From Corallococcus carmarthensis (GTDB lineage Bacteria; Myxococcota; Myxococcia; Myxococcales; Myxococcaceae), in the NCBI RefSeq assembly GCF_003611695.1, contig NZ_RAWE01000001.1:62001-126000 (forward strand): 64,000 bases of DNA, in the 5' to 3' direction. The notes beneath the pieces were generated by a model. The model was not told where the DNA came from, did not search any database, and saw only the letters and a program-made list of their open reading frames with translations. The number at the start of each line of letters is the position of its first letter. Position 1 is the first letter of the stretch. The position numbers and the translations under genes were made by a program. Below are positions 7,692 through 15,368 of the stretch, in pieces.

Positions 7692-8020
7692 CCATCCGGC
7701 GGAGCCGCCGGGCAGCGTGTCCTCGGCAATCCAGGCCGCCCTGAGGTGGCGCGTGCCCGGGTCGTAGCGCACCAGTCAGACGTGGCGGTTCGCGGTGTCC
7801 ACGGTGTGCACGAACAGCTCCGTCCTGCCGTTGGCGTCGAGGTCTCCGGCCTGCGGGTAGGCGTCGCGCTGGCTCATCGTCCAGCCGCCCGGAAGGGTGT
7901 TCTGGAGGATGCCGTCCGCCTTGATGCCATGCGTGGCCGGGTCGTAGCGCAGCACGCCGACGTAGCGGTCTCCCGCGTACATACTGCGCACGATGAGCTC
8001 CGATTAGGCATTGGCACTGT
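7692..8020 (-). pseudogene. Decayed FG-GAP/VCBS-type repeat protein fragment
   Basis: Reading the minus strand from 8020, two repeat units remain: SELIVRSMYAGDRYVGVLRYD followed by ILQNTLPGGW and a DLDANGRTELFVHTVD turn, then LVRYDPGTRHLRAAWI with EDTLPGGSAGW. The pattern (VLRYDP..., ..LPGGW, GDLDANGRTELFV) is an FG-GAP/VCBS beta-propeller blade. In-frame stops interrupt it at 8004-8006 (TAA) and 7776-7778 (TGA, probably from TGG). The 5' end is lost against the neighbouring hydrolase gene. It is a relic of a secreted propeller protein. Confidence 0.7.
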
Positions 8021-8836
8021 TCAGGGCCGGGCGAAGCCGCGCAGGAGCGCTGCGAGCGCCGCGGGTTGATCCTCGGGCAGGATGTGGGCGGCGCCGGAGA
8101 GGCGCGCGGTCGCGAGATGGTCGCACAGCGGCGCGATCTGCCGCGCGAGTGCGTCGCCGACAACGCCCCCGGCGATCGCGAGCGCCGGGACGCTCAGGCG
8201 CTCGACCTGCGCAAGGCGCCGTGCGTTTTCGGGGAGCGCGCGGTAGTGCGCAAAGGCGCAGCGGAGCGAGTCCCGGCCGCGGTAGGCCTCGAGGAATGCG
8301 GCGCGCGCCTCGGCGGGAAGGCCTCGCTTCGTGCCAATGGCGAAGAAGTGGTCGAGGTACGCCTCCTCGTGGCCCGAGATGACCTCCTCCGGCATGCCGG
8401 GGATCGCGTGGAACGCGAACCACCACGGCGGACGGAACGCCTCCGCGCCAGGCAGCCCACCGAGGAGCGCCTCCATGACGACGAGCTTCTTCACGCGCGC
8501 GGGATGGCGCGCGGCGGTGAGGAACGCGATCGGCGCGCCGAGATCGAGGCCGATGACGACCGCAGGCTCCTTCGTGTGCGCGTCGAGCACGGCGAGCGTG
8601 TCGGCGACGAGCGTGTCGAGGTCGTAACCCGACGCCGCCCGCGTCGTCGCGCCGAGGCCCCGGAGGTCCGGTGCGATGACGTGGTGCTCGCTGGCGAGCT
8701 CTCGCATCACGTTCCTCCACACGAACCAGGTGTGCGGAAATCCGTGAAGGAAGAGGAGCGGCGGACCCCTGCCGGCCGATGCGACGTGGATCGCGATCCC
8801 GTTGGCCTCGACGACGTCATGAAGGAAGTCGTTCAT
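8021..8836 (-). CDS. Alpha/beta hydrolase, epoxide hydrolase/dehalogenase-like
   Basis: A 271-aa protein starting MNDFLHDVVEANGIAI. The oxyanion region is LLFLHGFPHTWFVW (about residues 27-40). The nucleophile elbow reads IGLDLGA with Asp98 in place of Ser, and the general-base His lies in SGAAHILPED near the C-terminus. An Asp nucleophile with HGFP is typical of epoxide hydrolases and haloalkane dehalogenases (family knowledge); the usual GHDWGA is varied here to GLDLGA. It is divergent from an HxlR regulator across a perfect palindrome, so it is likely that regulator's target. A longer upstream frame is ignored because it runs into the regulator. Confidence 0.8.
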   Translation of the reverse strand: MNDFLHDVVEANGIAIHVASAGRGPPLLFLHGFPHTWFVWRNVMRELASEHHVIAPDLRGLGATTRAASGYDLDTLVADTLAVLDAHTKEPAVVIGLDLGAPIAFLTAARHPARVKKLVVMEALLGGLPGAEAFRPPWWFAFHAIPGMPEEVISGHEEAYLDHFFAIGTKRGLPAEARAAFLEAYRGRDSLRCAFAHYRALPENARRLAQVERLSVPALAIAGGVVGDALARQIAPLCDHLATARLSGAAHILPEDQPAALAALLRGFARP

Positions 8837-8862
8837 GGGAACCACCTTGTGCCCGCGGATCG

Positions 8863-8883
8863 CTGGTATCAAGAGGATACCAG
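8863..8883. promoter_or_regulatory. Perfect palindrome, likely HxlR operator
   Basis: CTGGTATC-AAGAG-GATACCAG is an 8-bp inverted repeat with a 5-bp spacer, midway between the divergent hydrolase and HxlR starts. GTATC-N5-GATAC type sites are typical for HxlR-family regulators. Confidence 0.7.
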
Positions 8884-8933
8884 GAGGCGTCCAGGGGACT
8901 TGGATGGGACCAAGGCACCTGGAGGAAACCACG

Positions 8934-9356
8934 ATGGCCGCACGCAAACCGGGAGGCCCCTTCGTCGCGACGTGCCCGACGCGTGAGCTGCTCGACCAGC
9001 TCGCTGACAAGTGGTCGGTGCTGCTCCTGCTCGCGCTCTCCGACGGACCGGTGCGCTTCAATGCGCTGAAGCGCAAGGTGGAAGGCATCACGCAGAAGAT
9101 GCTCGGCCAGACGCTGCGCCGCCTCGAACGCAATGGCCTTGTCGAGCGCCGCGTCTTCGCGACGGTCCCCGTCACGGTGGAATACGAGGTGACGCCGCTG
9201 GGCCGCTCTCTCTACGGCATCGTTGACGCAATCCGGAACTGGTCGATCGACCACATTGGCGTCGTCCAGAAGGCACGCGAGCGCTTTGACTCGGCCCGCG
9301 ACCGCGAGCAGGACGCCACGGGCGGAGCTCGACCGATGCGCGGCAGGGGGCGATGA
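8934..9356 (+). CDS. HxlR-family winged-helix regulator
   Basis: A 140-aa HxlR/DUF24 protein. It shows the N-terminal Cys (VATCPTRELLDQLADK, Cys at about residue 14), then KWSVLLLLALSDGPVRF and the recognition part ITQKMLGQTLRRLERNGL with wing RRVFATVPVTVEYEVT. HxlR proteins sense electrophiles or oxidants through that N-terminal Cys. The ATG at 8934 has GGAGGAAA nine bases upstream. It is divergent from the epoxide-hydrolase-like gene, and the palindrome 8863-8883 is its likely site. The tail (DREQDATGGARPMRGRGR) is unusual and basic. Confidence 0.88.
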   Translation: MAARKPGGPFVATCPTRELLDQLADKWSVLLLLALSDGPVRFNALKRKVEGITQKMLGQTLRRLERNGLVERRVFATVPVTVEYEVTPLGRSLYGIVDAIRNWSIDHIGVVQKARERFDSARDREQDATGGARPMRGRGR

Positions 9357-9388
9357 CAGCTGTCCTGGCCCTGGTGACCGCAGTCACC
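9353..9388 (+). promoter_or_regulatory. Tandem palindromic enhancer (copy 2)
   Basis: ATGAC-AGCT-GTCCT (9353-9366) and GGTGAC-CGCA-GTCACC (9373-9388) repeat the layout of 6520-6555 with the same 20-bp register. The first half overlaps the HxlR stop codon. It lies about 107 bp upstream of the -24/-12 element at 9474, one helical turn more than in copy 1. Confidence 0.65.
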
Positions 9389-9473
9389 AGCGCGCTGGCT
9401 GCTCCCGCGAGGTGCCTCCCGCCAACTGCTTGAAACCACAGGCGGGCTTTGGCCACACCGTTCGACATGGGGA

Positions 9474-9489
9474 CGGCATGTCGGATGCA
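9474..9489 (+). promoter_or_regulatory. Putative sigma-54 (-24/-12) promoter, copy 2
   Basis: CGGCATGTCGGATGCA keeps GG-N10-GC (9475 and 9487). Downstream bases also match copy 1 in register (TGCA-N4-G-N-CAG-N-GCA-N-CGA-N-G), which argues for a shared promoter and initial transcribed region. Confidence 0.55.
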
Positions 9490-9546
9490 GTAGGGCAGAG
9501 CATCGACGTACCGCTCTCCTTCGCCGCACCTTCTGAGGTTCCTCCC

Positions 9547-10671
9547 ATGTCCCGTCGCATTGGTTCGTCCCTCTCCCGCTCCGCGACCCTCCCGTCCTCG
9601 TCGGTGTCTTCGCCCAAGCCTCCGGCGCGCGCGTCGACGCTCCCCGCTTCGAAGCCCACCGCGACGGCCACGAAGCCCACGGCGAACGCACCGGCGGCCA
9701 CGGAGTCCAAGCCGCTGAAGCACGCGGGTGCCCCTGAGGGTGCGCCCTCCTACAGCCCCTGGGAGATGAGCACGGGCCAGGCGTCGGACGTGTCGGTGAG
9801 CGGCGGTGACAACAAGCTCACGGCGCCCCCGGCCGCGAAGCAGACGATGTTCATCGACAAGCCGGGCAGCCCCTTCCAGAAGGACACCTTCGGTGGCGGC
9901 AGGCTGAGCGGCAACGTGGGCTCGATGCAGGCCTCCACCACCAGCCACAGCGGCGGTGGCGTGCACCACTACTCGGCCCAGGCCGAGGTGCAGGGGCCCA
10001 ACGCCGCCTTCGAGCTCCAGAAGACGCACGCGGGCCGGCTGGGCGTGTCGAGCGCCCAGCTCACCGGCGAGGCCAACACCTTCAAGGCGCAGGCCCAGGC
10101 CGGTGTGTCGGCTGACACGAACTCGCACGCCTACACCGCCGCGTTGACGGCCAAGGCGGAGACGGGCGTGGGCGTCACGGCGAGCGCGAGCCACGACTTC
10201 AACCGGCACGTGGGGGGATACGTGAAGGGCGAGGCGAAGGCCTCCGCCTCCGCCTTCGCCGAGGGCGTGGCCACCGTGGATCCGAAGACGGCCACGGCGA
10301 TGGTCTCCGGGAACGTGGGCGCGGCCGCCACGGCGGGCGCGTACGCCACGGCGGGCGGTCATGTGGGCCGGGTGCACGGCTCGGTCACCGCGGGCGCGGT
10401 GGCGGGCGCGGCGGCCCAGGCGGGCGGCAAGTTCGGCCTGGAGAATGGCTTCCTCAAGCACTCCGCGGACGTGAACACCGCGGTGGGCGTGGGCACCCAC
10501 GTGAAGTCGGACGTGGCGGTCGACCTGCGCCACCACATCAAGCCGGGCATCGCGTCGGGCCTGCGCCCCGCCCTTGGGTCCGCCATGAGCGTGCCCGCGC
10601 CCGCGATCGCCATCGAGCCCGAGAAGTCGGGCGTCGAGAAGTTCTTCGCCAAGGCCTTCCACAGGTCGTGA
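9547..10671 (+). CDS. Ala/Gly-rich effector-like protein of unknown function (putative sigma-54 target)
   Basis: No family is recognised for this 374-aa protein. The first 80 residues are Ser/Pro/Thr/Lys rich and probably disordered (SSLSRSATLPSSSVSS; ASKPTATATKPTANAP). From about residue 150 the chain becomes a long Ala/Gly alternation with embedded Thr/Ser (AQAQAGVSADTNSHAY, TAKAETGVGVTASAS, VAGAAAQAGGKFGLE), resembling beta-rich or pore-domain segments of toxins. It ends EKSGVEKFFAKAFHRS. There is no signal peptide. The start at 9547 fits the -24/-12 element 58 nt upstream. It is similar in style, not in clear sequence, to the protein at 6685. Confidence 0.6.
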   Translation: MSRRIGSSLSRSATLPSSSVSSPKPPARASTLPASKPTATATKPTANAPAATESKPLKHAGAPEGAPSYSPWEMSTGQASDVSVSGGDNKLTAPPAAKQTMFIDKPGSPFQKDTFGGGRLSGNVGSMQASTTSHSGGGVHHYSAQAEVQGPNAAFELQKTHAGRLGVSSAQLTGEANTFKAQAQAGVSADTNSHAYTAALTAKAETGVGVTASASHDFNRHVGGYVKGEAKASASAFAEGVATVDPKTATAMVSGNVGAAATAGAYATAGGHVGRVHGSVTAGAVAGAAAQAGGKFGLENGFLKHSADVNTAVGVGTHVKSDVAVDLRHHIKPGIASGLRPALGSAMSVPAPAIAIEPEKSGVEKFFAKAFHRS

Positions 10672-10712
10672 CACGCCCCGGGTGGCGGTTTCCATTCCCG
10701 CCAGTCAGGGCT

Positions 10713-11621
10713 TCAAGCCGGAGCCGCGCGCCCCGGCCCTTCCAACGGTGACCGGAACAGGGAGGCCGCGAGGATTCCTGTCGCCATGTACCACCCCAGG
10801 ATGGGGCCCGCCCCCGCTCCCATCACGGGTACCGGGAAGTTGCCGAGTGCCGTCACGCCGAGCGTCGCCGCGATGTAGACGACGAGGCTGGCGGAGAGGG
10901 CCCCTCCGTGGCCCTCCCTGGCCCGCCCTCGTGCGGTGCCAAGCGCTGCTGGCACCAGGAGGAGCGCAAGCGCCACGACGCCCGCGACGCCGAGCGCGGG
11001 CGACAGCGACGTGGCCAGATGCACGATGCGCTCGACGTGGGGCACCGCGGCGAGCGGGTCTGGCTGGAGCCATGAGGCGAGGCCGATGACGAGCACTCCG
11101 GCGCAGCTGAAAGCGCGCTGGAGCCAGTGCGCCGAATGCCCGCGGGCGAGCAGGGTGCTTGCCGCCAATGCGAACGCGGTGCCCTGGCCTGCGTCGGGCT
11201 GCACCGCATGAACCGCCGACAACCCCAGGGCCAGGACGGCGGCGACGGCGAAGCGCTGGCGCAGGGCGACACTCATCCCCAGCAACACCCAGGGAACGGC
11301 GATGGTGGAGGCATGCAGGCGTATGGGCCCCAGCACCATCCATCGATGAACCCCATCGAGTCCCGGGAAGAGGAGCGTCGAAGCGGTGAGCAGCACCGCG
11401 ATGAACGCGAGGGGGACGGAGGCTCGCAGGAGGGTCCTGCCCGGAAGGCGTCCCACCCTGGCCGCCACGCCGGCCCCCAGTGCCGCCGTCACCGCATTGA
11501 CGGCGAAAGCGGTGACGGGCACGCCACTTCGCCATGCGACGAAGGCGCCCAGGAGGATTGCGGGCAGTGGCAGCAGCACGAACCCCTGTGGCGAAGCACC
11601 TGGCGTCTCGGTGGGCGTCAT
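10713..11621 (-). CDS. Multi-pass membrane protein, weakly FtsW/RodA-like
   Basis: A 302-aa protein with about eight hydrophobic segments (for example LLPLPAILLGAFVAW, ASVPLAFIAVLLTAS, STIAVPWVLLGMSVAL, FAVAAVLALGLSAVHA). The segment HAVQPDAGQGTAFALA recalls a conserved loop in FtsW/RodA-like SEDS proteins, but the full SEDS core is absent, so the assignment is tentative. The C-terminus (FPVPVMGAGAGPILGW) is glycine rich. It is convergent with the 9547 gene and stands alone. Confidence 0.6.
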   Translation of the reverse strand: MTPTETPGASPQGFVLLPLPAILLGAFVAWRSGVPVTAFAVNAVTAALGAGVAARVGRLPGRTLLRASVPLAFIAVLLTASTLLFPGLDGVHRWMVLGPIRLHASTIAVPWVLLGMSVALRQRFAVAAVLALGLSAVHAVQPDAGQGTAFALAASTLLARGHSAHWLQRAFSCAGVLVIGLASWLQPDPLAAVPHVERIVHLATSLSPALGVAGVVALALLLVPAALGTARGRAREGHGGALSASLVVYIAATLGVTALGNFPVPVMGAGAGPILGWYMATGILAASLFRSPLEGPGRAAPA

Positions 11622-11731
11622 GGGACGCGCATCGTACGGAGTTCAGTCCCGCGCCGTCTTGAACGACTTGCCGGTGGCCTGCATGCCATTCCCCCGACGA
11701 GGGCCGACATGCACTTCATCCGGGACGCGGG

Positions 11732-12004
11732 CTAGCTACAGGGCGCGCCACAGACGCCAGCGCCACGGGCCTGACATGCCGCCGTGTTGATGCAGAACAG
11801 GCCATCCCCCGTGCAGCAGCCGAGCAAACGCGAGGGTTCGTCCGAGGTCTCGTCCGGAACCGCGCTGCTGGGGGCAGTGGACACGAGCACGGCTTCTTCA
11901 TTCGCCACGACTTCATTCGGGGCGAGCTGAGAGGAAGAGGGGACAGCCATTCCCACCACGAAGGCAAAACTCAGGGCGACTCCGGAAACGAGCTTCCGCA
12001 GCAT
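11732..12004 (-). CDS. Small secreted Cys-rich peptide
   Basis: A 90-aa protein beginning MLRKLVSGVALSFAFV, a classical signal peptide ending around SSSQL (about residue 26). The mature part is acidic and then carries six cysteines in the last 30 residues (LLGCCTGDGLFC, TAACQARGAGVC, APCS), suggesting a disulphide-bonded knob. Such short Cys-rich exported peptides are common in myxobacteria and are mostly uncharacterised. A good AAGGAG ribosome-binding site lies 8 bp before the ATG. Confidence 0.75.
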   Translation of the reverse strand: MLRKLVSGVALSFAFVVGMAVPSSSQLAPNEVVANEEAVLVSTAPSSAVPDETSDEPSRLLGCCTGDGLFCINTAACQARGAGVCGAPCS

Positions 12005-12189
12005 CTGGGGCTCCTTGGTTTGAGAGGCATCAGGGATGGTACTCCCCGTGCGCCTTCAATCCAAGACGCCACAGTGAAAGTGATTCTGCACCTGGTGCAG
12101 CGAATTGGACCGGCACGGCCAGCCACAAGTTGCCGGGGAGCTCCGGTCAGCCATGACGCAGCGACCCGCTCCCGGGCCGTCACTGGCGA

Positions 12190-13104
12190 TCAGGTCAGTC
12201 CGCGACGCTGGCGAGCCCAGGTCTCGAAGCTCATCAGCGAAAGGCCGTAGGACCGCGAGATCTCAGGTCGTGCCAGCACCGGGGCGACGTTCATGAACGT
12301 CAGGCCGTGCGCCACGCTGGGATGCAGGCCGGCCGCGACAGCCTCTTCGATCGTGCCGGACTGGACGACGTACTCCTTGCCATCGATGCGCGAGAGGAGC
12401 TCAACGGCCTGCGGAAGCGTGAGCAGGTCACCCGCCAGTTGCAGCGTCACCCCGTTGAACTTCGCGGGGTCGTTGATCGCCGCCGCGGCGGCCTTGCCAA
12501 CGTCCTCCGGCGCGATCATCGCGACAGGCTTGTCGGTCCTGATGACCGTGACCAGCCGGCGCCCGTCGACGAAGCTGGCGGGGTCCAGCATCGGTTGATC
12601 CATGAAGGTGGCGGGCAGGATGAGGGTCCAGTGCTTGAAGCCCGCGTTGCGTACGAGGTCGCAGGTGGCGAGCTTGTTCTCCCAGTACTCCTCGTGCGAC
12701 TTCCAGCGCCCCTCCGCCCAGCCCTCGACGTCGCGGTGGTCGCCAACGCCGGACGTCGCGGTGTGCACGAACGTCCCGACGCCCTGGGCAAGCGCGGCCT
12801 CGACGAGGTTCCTCCCTTGCTGGCGCTCCTTGCTGAAGTCGACACCCGTCGCGGACATGATCGGTGACTGCATCGAGAAGACCGCCCGCGCCCCGGCGCA
12901 GGCGGCGCGCAACGAGGCCGGATCATCAAGGTCCCCGACGACCACCTCGGCGCCAGCCGCCGCCAGGGCCCTGGCTTTGGGTGCCTCCGGATCGCGCACC
13001 AGCACGCGCACCCGCGTGCTGCCATCGGCCAGCAGCGCCCGGGCGGTGGCGCCGCCCTGACGCCCCGTGGCGGCGGTGACGAGAACGGGATCGTGACTGC
13101 TCAT
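12190..13104 (-). CDS. NmrA-like/SDR atypical NAD(P)-binding oxidoreductase
   Basis: A 304-aa protein. The Rossmann motif is LVTAATGRQGGATARAL (GxxGxxG, residues 8-24), followed by RVRVLVRDPEAPKARAL and VVVGDLDDPASL, the order found in NmrA-like and TMR-type reductases. There is no YxxxK catalytic pair in the usual place, which fits a redox-sensing or atypical SDR. It is divergent from a TetR regulator across two matching palindromes, so it is probably that regulator's target and induced by its ligand. Confidence 0.85.
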   Translation of the reverse strand: MSSHDPVLVTAATGRQGGATARALLADGSTRVRVLVRDPEAPKARALAAAGAEVVVGDLDDPASLRAACAGARAVFSMQSPIMSATGVDFSKERQQGRNLVEAALAQGVGTFVHTATSGVGDHRDVEGWAEGRWKSHEEYWENKLATCDLVRNAGFKHWTLILPATFMDQPMLDPASFVDGRRLVTVIRTDKPVAMIAPEDVGKAAAAAINDPAKFNGVTLQLAGDLLTLPQAVELLSRIDGKEYVVQSGTIEEAVAAGLHPSVAHGLTFMNVAPVLARPEISRSYGLSLMSFETWARQRRGLT

Positions 13105-13120
13105 GGGCAGCTCCTTGCGT

Positions 13121-13172
13121 AAGTGGGGGACCCCACCGTTTCGCTCTTCTTAAACAGGGGGGCCCTCCGTTT
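13121..13172. promoter_or_regulatory. Two matching 21-bp palindromic operators (TetR sites)
   Basis: Site 1 (13121-13141) contains GTGGGG-GA-CCCCAC and ends CCGTTT. Site 2 (13152-13172) reads AAACAGGGGG-G-CCCTCCGTTT. Aligned, they agree at about 14 of 21 positions, and their centres are 31 bp apart, three helical turns. Both lie between the divergent NmrA and TetR genes. Confidence 0.7.
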
Positions 13173-13205
13173 GTCAAGGCGTGGGCGGGTGAGTAGAAGA
13201 GGTCC

Positions 13206-13757
13206 GTGGAGCATGTGAAGCCGTTGCGAGCGGACGGGCGACGCAACCGGGAGCGGATTGTCGCGGTCGCCGCGGAACTGGTCGGCAGGGATGGCGCGCA
13301 GGCGTCGCTCGAGGAGATCGCGCGGCGAGCGGGCGTCGGCTCGGCGACCCTGCACCGGCACTTCCCGTCGCGGCAGGCGCTGTTGGAGGCCATCTTCCGG
13401 GATGGTGTCGCGCAGCTCTGTGAGCGGGCCGCGGCGCAACCGGGCAGGGATCCCGCCGCCGAGCTGGCGGACTGGCTCGAGGAGCTGACGGGCTACACCG
13501 CGGCCAACCGCGGGCTTGCCGCCGCGCTGCTGACCGGCCCGGATGGCCTCTCGGCCGAGGAAATCTGCTGCACCGACATGTTGCTTGGCGTGTTGAAGAC
13601 CCTGGTGACACGGGCGTCATCGGCGGGCGCGATTCACGCCGGCGCCACCCCGGAGGACCTGATGATGTTGGCGAACGCGATCGCCGTCGCCAACGAAGAC
13701 GATCCGCTCACCGCCCGCCGGGTGCTGCGCCTCGCGCTCACCGGCATCCGTCCGTGA
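13206..13757 (+). CDS. TetR-family transcriptional repressor
   Basis: A 183-aa protein with a TetR N-terminal HTH: RADGRRNRERIVAVAAELV, then QASLEEIARRAGVGSATLHRHFPSRQALLEAIF (split here as two parts: the QASLEEIARRAGVG helix and TLHRHFPSRQALL recognition). The ligand domain has a Cys pair in EEICCTD. A GTG start at 13206 is used, since no ATG precedes the HTH in frame. It is divergent from the NmrA-like gene and likely represses both through the two operators at 13121-13172. Confidence 0.88.
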   Translation: MEHVKPLRADGRRNRERIVAVAAELVGRDGAQASLEEIARRAGVGSATLHRHFPSRQALLEAIFRDGVAQLCERAAAQPGRDPAAELADWLEELTGYTAANRGLAAALLTGPDGLSAEEICCTDMLLGVLKTLVTRASSAGAIHAGATPEDLMMLANAIAVANEDDPLTARRVLRLALTGIRP

Positions 13758-13824
13758 ACGCGGCAAGATCGCCTCCCCCACCGTTGCCGGTGCCGCGAGG
13801 CCATCCCGCAGAGCCGCGCTGTCG

Positions 13825-14520
13825 TCAGGGGGCGTCGGGCTGCCGGACCGAGTACTCGGTGCCCGAGCGGAAGGGGACCGTCATCGACGCGAAACCGTTG
13901 CGCGGATCACGCACCCAGGTGACGTAGTCGCGGTAGTCGGCCTTGAAGACGCCGACGTTGTCCGTCACCACCACTGCGCCCGGACGCAGGGCCGGGGTGA
14001 CGAGCTTCAGCACATCGAGGGCCCGCAGGGGGAACCCATCGTTGAGCATGAAGTCCACCTCGCCGAGGTCCGCCCGCAGCGTCTGCATCGCGTCGCCGAC
14101 GCGAATCTCGGCGAAGGACGCGAGCCCCGCCTCCTCCAGGTTCGCCTGCGCGCGCCGCGCCTTCTCCGGCAAGAGCTCGGTGCCGATGACGCGGCCGCCG
14201 CCGTTGTCGCGCACCGCCGCCGCCAGCCACAGCGTCGAGACGCCAAAGGACGTGCCGAACTCGACGATCGTCCTGGCTCGGAGCGCTCGCGCCGTCAGGT
14301 AGCAGAAGGCGCCCTGGGCCTGCTCGATCGCGAGGTACTTGTCGGCGAAGGCGACCTCCGCGCCTGGAACGTCGACGGGGCGGCCCAGGAGCATTCGCGG
14401 CAGCTTCGGCAGGAATTGGAGGAGGACGCCCGGTACCTGCCGGTCGGCCTCGCCGTGGAGGCGCCGCAGCACGGCGCGCACCCGTTCGTCGGGCAGGACG
14501 TCAAAGGAGTTGGACTTCAT
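13825..14520 (-). CDS. O-methyltransferase (class I, COMT-like)
   Basis: A 231-aa SAM-dependent methyltransferase. Motif I is TIVEFGTSFGVSTLWL (about residues 85-100), with a helix continuing AAAVRDNGGG. VIGTELLPEKARRAQ forms the second strand, and DFMLNDGFPLRALDVL carries the acidic metal-site motif seen in CCoAOMT-like enzymes. PALRPGAVVVTDNVG is motif III. The substrate is unknown. It is 27 bp from the next gene in the same direction. Confidence 0.82.
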   Translation of the reverse strand: MKSNSFDVLPDERVRAVLRRLHGEADRQVPGVLLQFLPKLPRMLLGRPVDVPGAEVAFADKYLAIEQAQGAFCYLTARALRARTIVEFGTSFGVSTLWLAAAVRDNGGGRVIGTELLPEKARRAQANLEEAGLASFAEIRVGDAMQTLRADLGEVDFMLNDGFPLRALDVLKLVTPALRPGAVVVTDNVGVFKADYRDYVTWVRDPRNGFASMTVPFRSGTEYSVRQPDAP

Positions 14521-14547
14521 GGTTGGCCTCGGGTCAATGACACACAG

Positions 14548-15333
14548 CTAGCGCTGAACACCGGAGAATCCCTTCCGCCCTGGGGACCAGTAGGCGACGT
14601 TGGTGACCTGTTTCGCGGAGACGCCTTCCCGCCGTACCGCCTTGTAGAGGCGCTGGATTGACGACGCCTTCCCGGTGAGGACGCATCGCGTCTGAGGCGC
14701 GGAGCGAAGCGCGCTCGTGAGGCCGTTCTCGATGTGCTCGAGGTGACGCTCCTCTGGCTCACGCGGGGTGAGCGTCACACCGTCCGTGACGCCGATCCGC
14801 TCGAGCACGATGCGCGAGGCCTCCACGGATTCCACCTCGAACAAGAACGCAACCCCTTGCATGCACTCTGGCGTCGCTCGAAGCGCGGCCGCGGTGCCGA
14901 ACGAGGTCTCGTCACCGAAGAAGACCATCGGCCGGGTGATGGCGTTGAGATCCAACGCTGAACGCGGGCCAACGAAGAAGAGCGGCTCTCCAGCAGTCGC
15001 CAAAGCGAGCCAGTCCGACGCGATGCCGTGGCCGTGGACGTAACCGAGGAACGTGGTGGTGCCGGTGCGCGGATCGAAGGAGAGCGGTGTGTACGCGCGC
15101 CCGGCCAGGCCCGCGAAGCCAAGCTGGATCATGTCGCCGGGTGTCCAGCGGCGGTCTTCGAGGTCTTCTCCGACAAGCGTCACGAGGCGGAACGCATCGC
15201 CCACGGGCTCCACTTCGCGAACGCTCGCGCGGCGGGACACGAGGCGATGGAACATGGACTCGACGACGCCCGAAGGCGCGGTGGACGGCGAGGGCATGGA
15301 AAAGCACATACCAACCGGCGCCGCTGGCCGCAT
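14548..15333 (-). CDS. Siderophore-interacting protein / FAD-dependent ferric-chelate reductase
   Basis: A 261-aa protein. It has the FAD-binding motif RAYTPLSFDPRTGT (RxY(T/S)), followed by HGHGIASDWLALATAG and PLFFVGPRS, and the NAD(P)-side MVFFGDETSFGTAAAL. This is the order of the SIP/FAD_binding_9 family, which reduces and releases iron from ferric siderophores. The C-terminus (GRKGFSGVQR) is typical. The true start may be one of the internal Mets at 15309 or 15276. It is divergent from an AraC regulator with only about 35 bp between starts. Confidence 0.82.
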   Translation of the reverse strand: MRPAAPVGMCFSMPSPSTAPSGVVESMFHRLVSRRASVREVEPVGDAFRLVTLVGEDLEDRRWTPGDMIQLGFAGLAGRAYTPLSFDPRTGTTTFLGYVHGHGIASDWLALATAGEPLFFVGPRSALDLNAITRPMVFFGDETSFGTAAALRATPECMQGVAFLFEVESVEASRIVLERIGVTDGVTLTPREPEERHLEHIENGLTSALRSAPQTRCVLTGKASSIQRLYKAVRREGVSAKQVTNVAYWSPGRKGFSGVQR

Positions 15334-15368
15334 TGCGCAACCCGGACAAAAAGTTTATCAAAACGGCC

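Noticed and set aside
6403-8163. 586-codon minus-strand frame
   Set aside because: Crosses the enhancer, promoter and the 6685 gene; Arg-rich shadow.
10713-11621. Confident FtsW/RodA assignment
   Set aside because: Only one loop resembles SEDS proteins, so kept as a membrane protein of unknown function.
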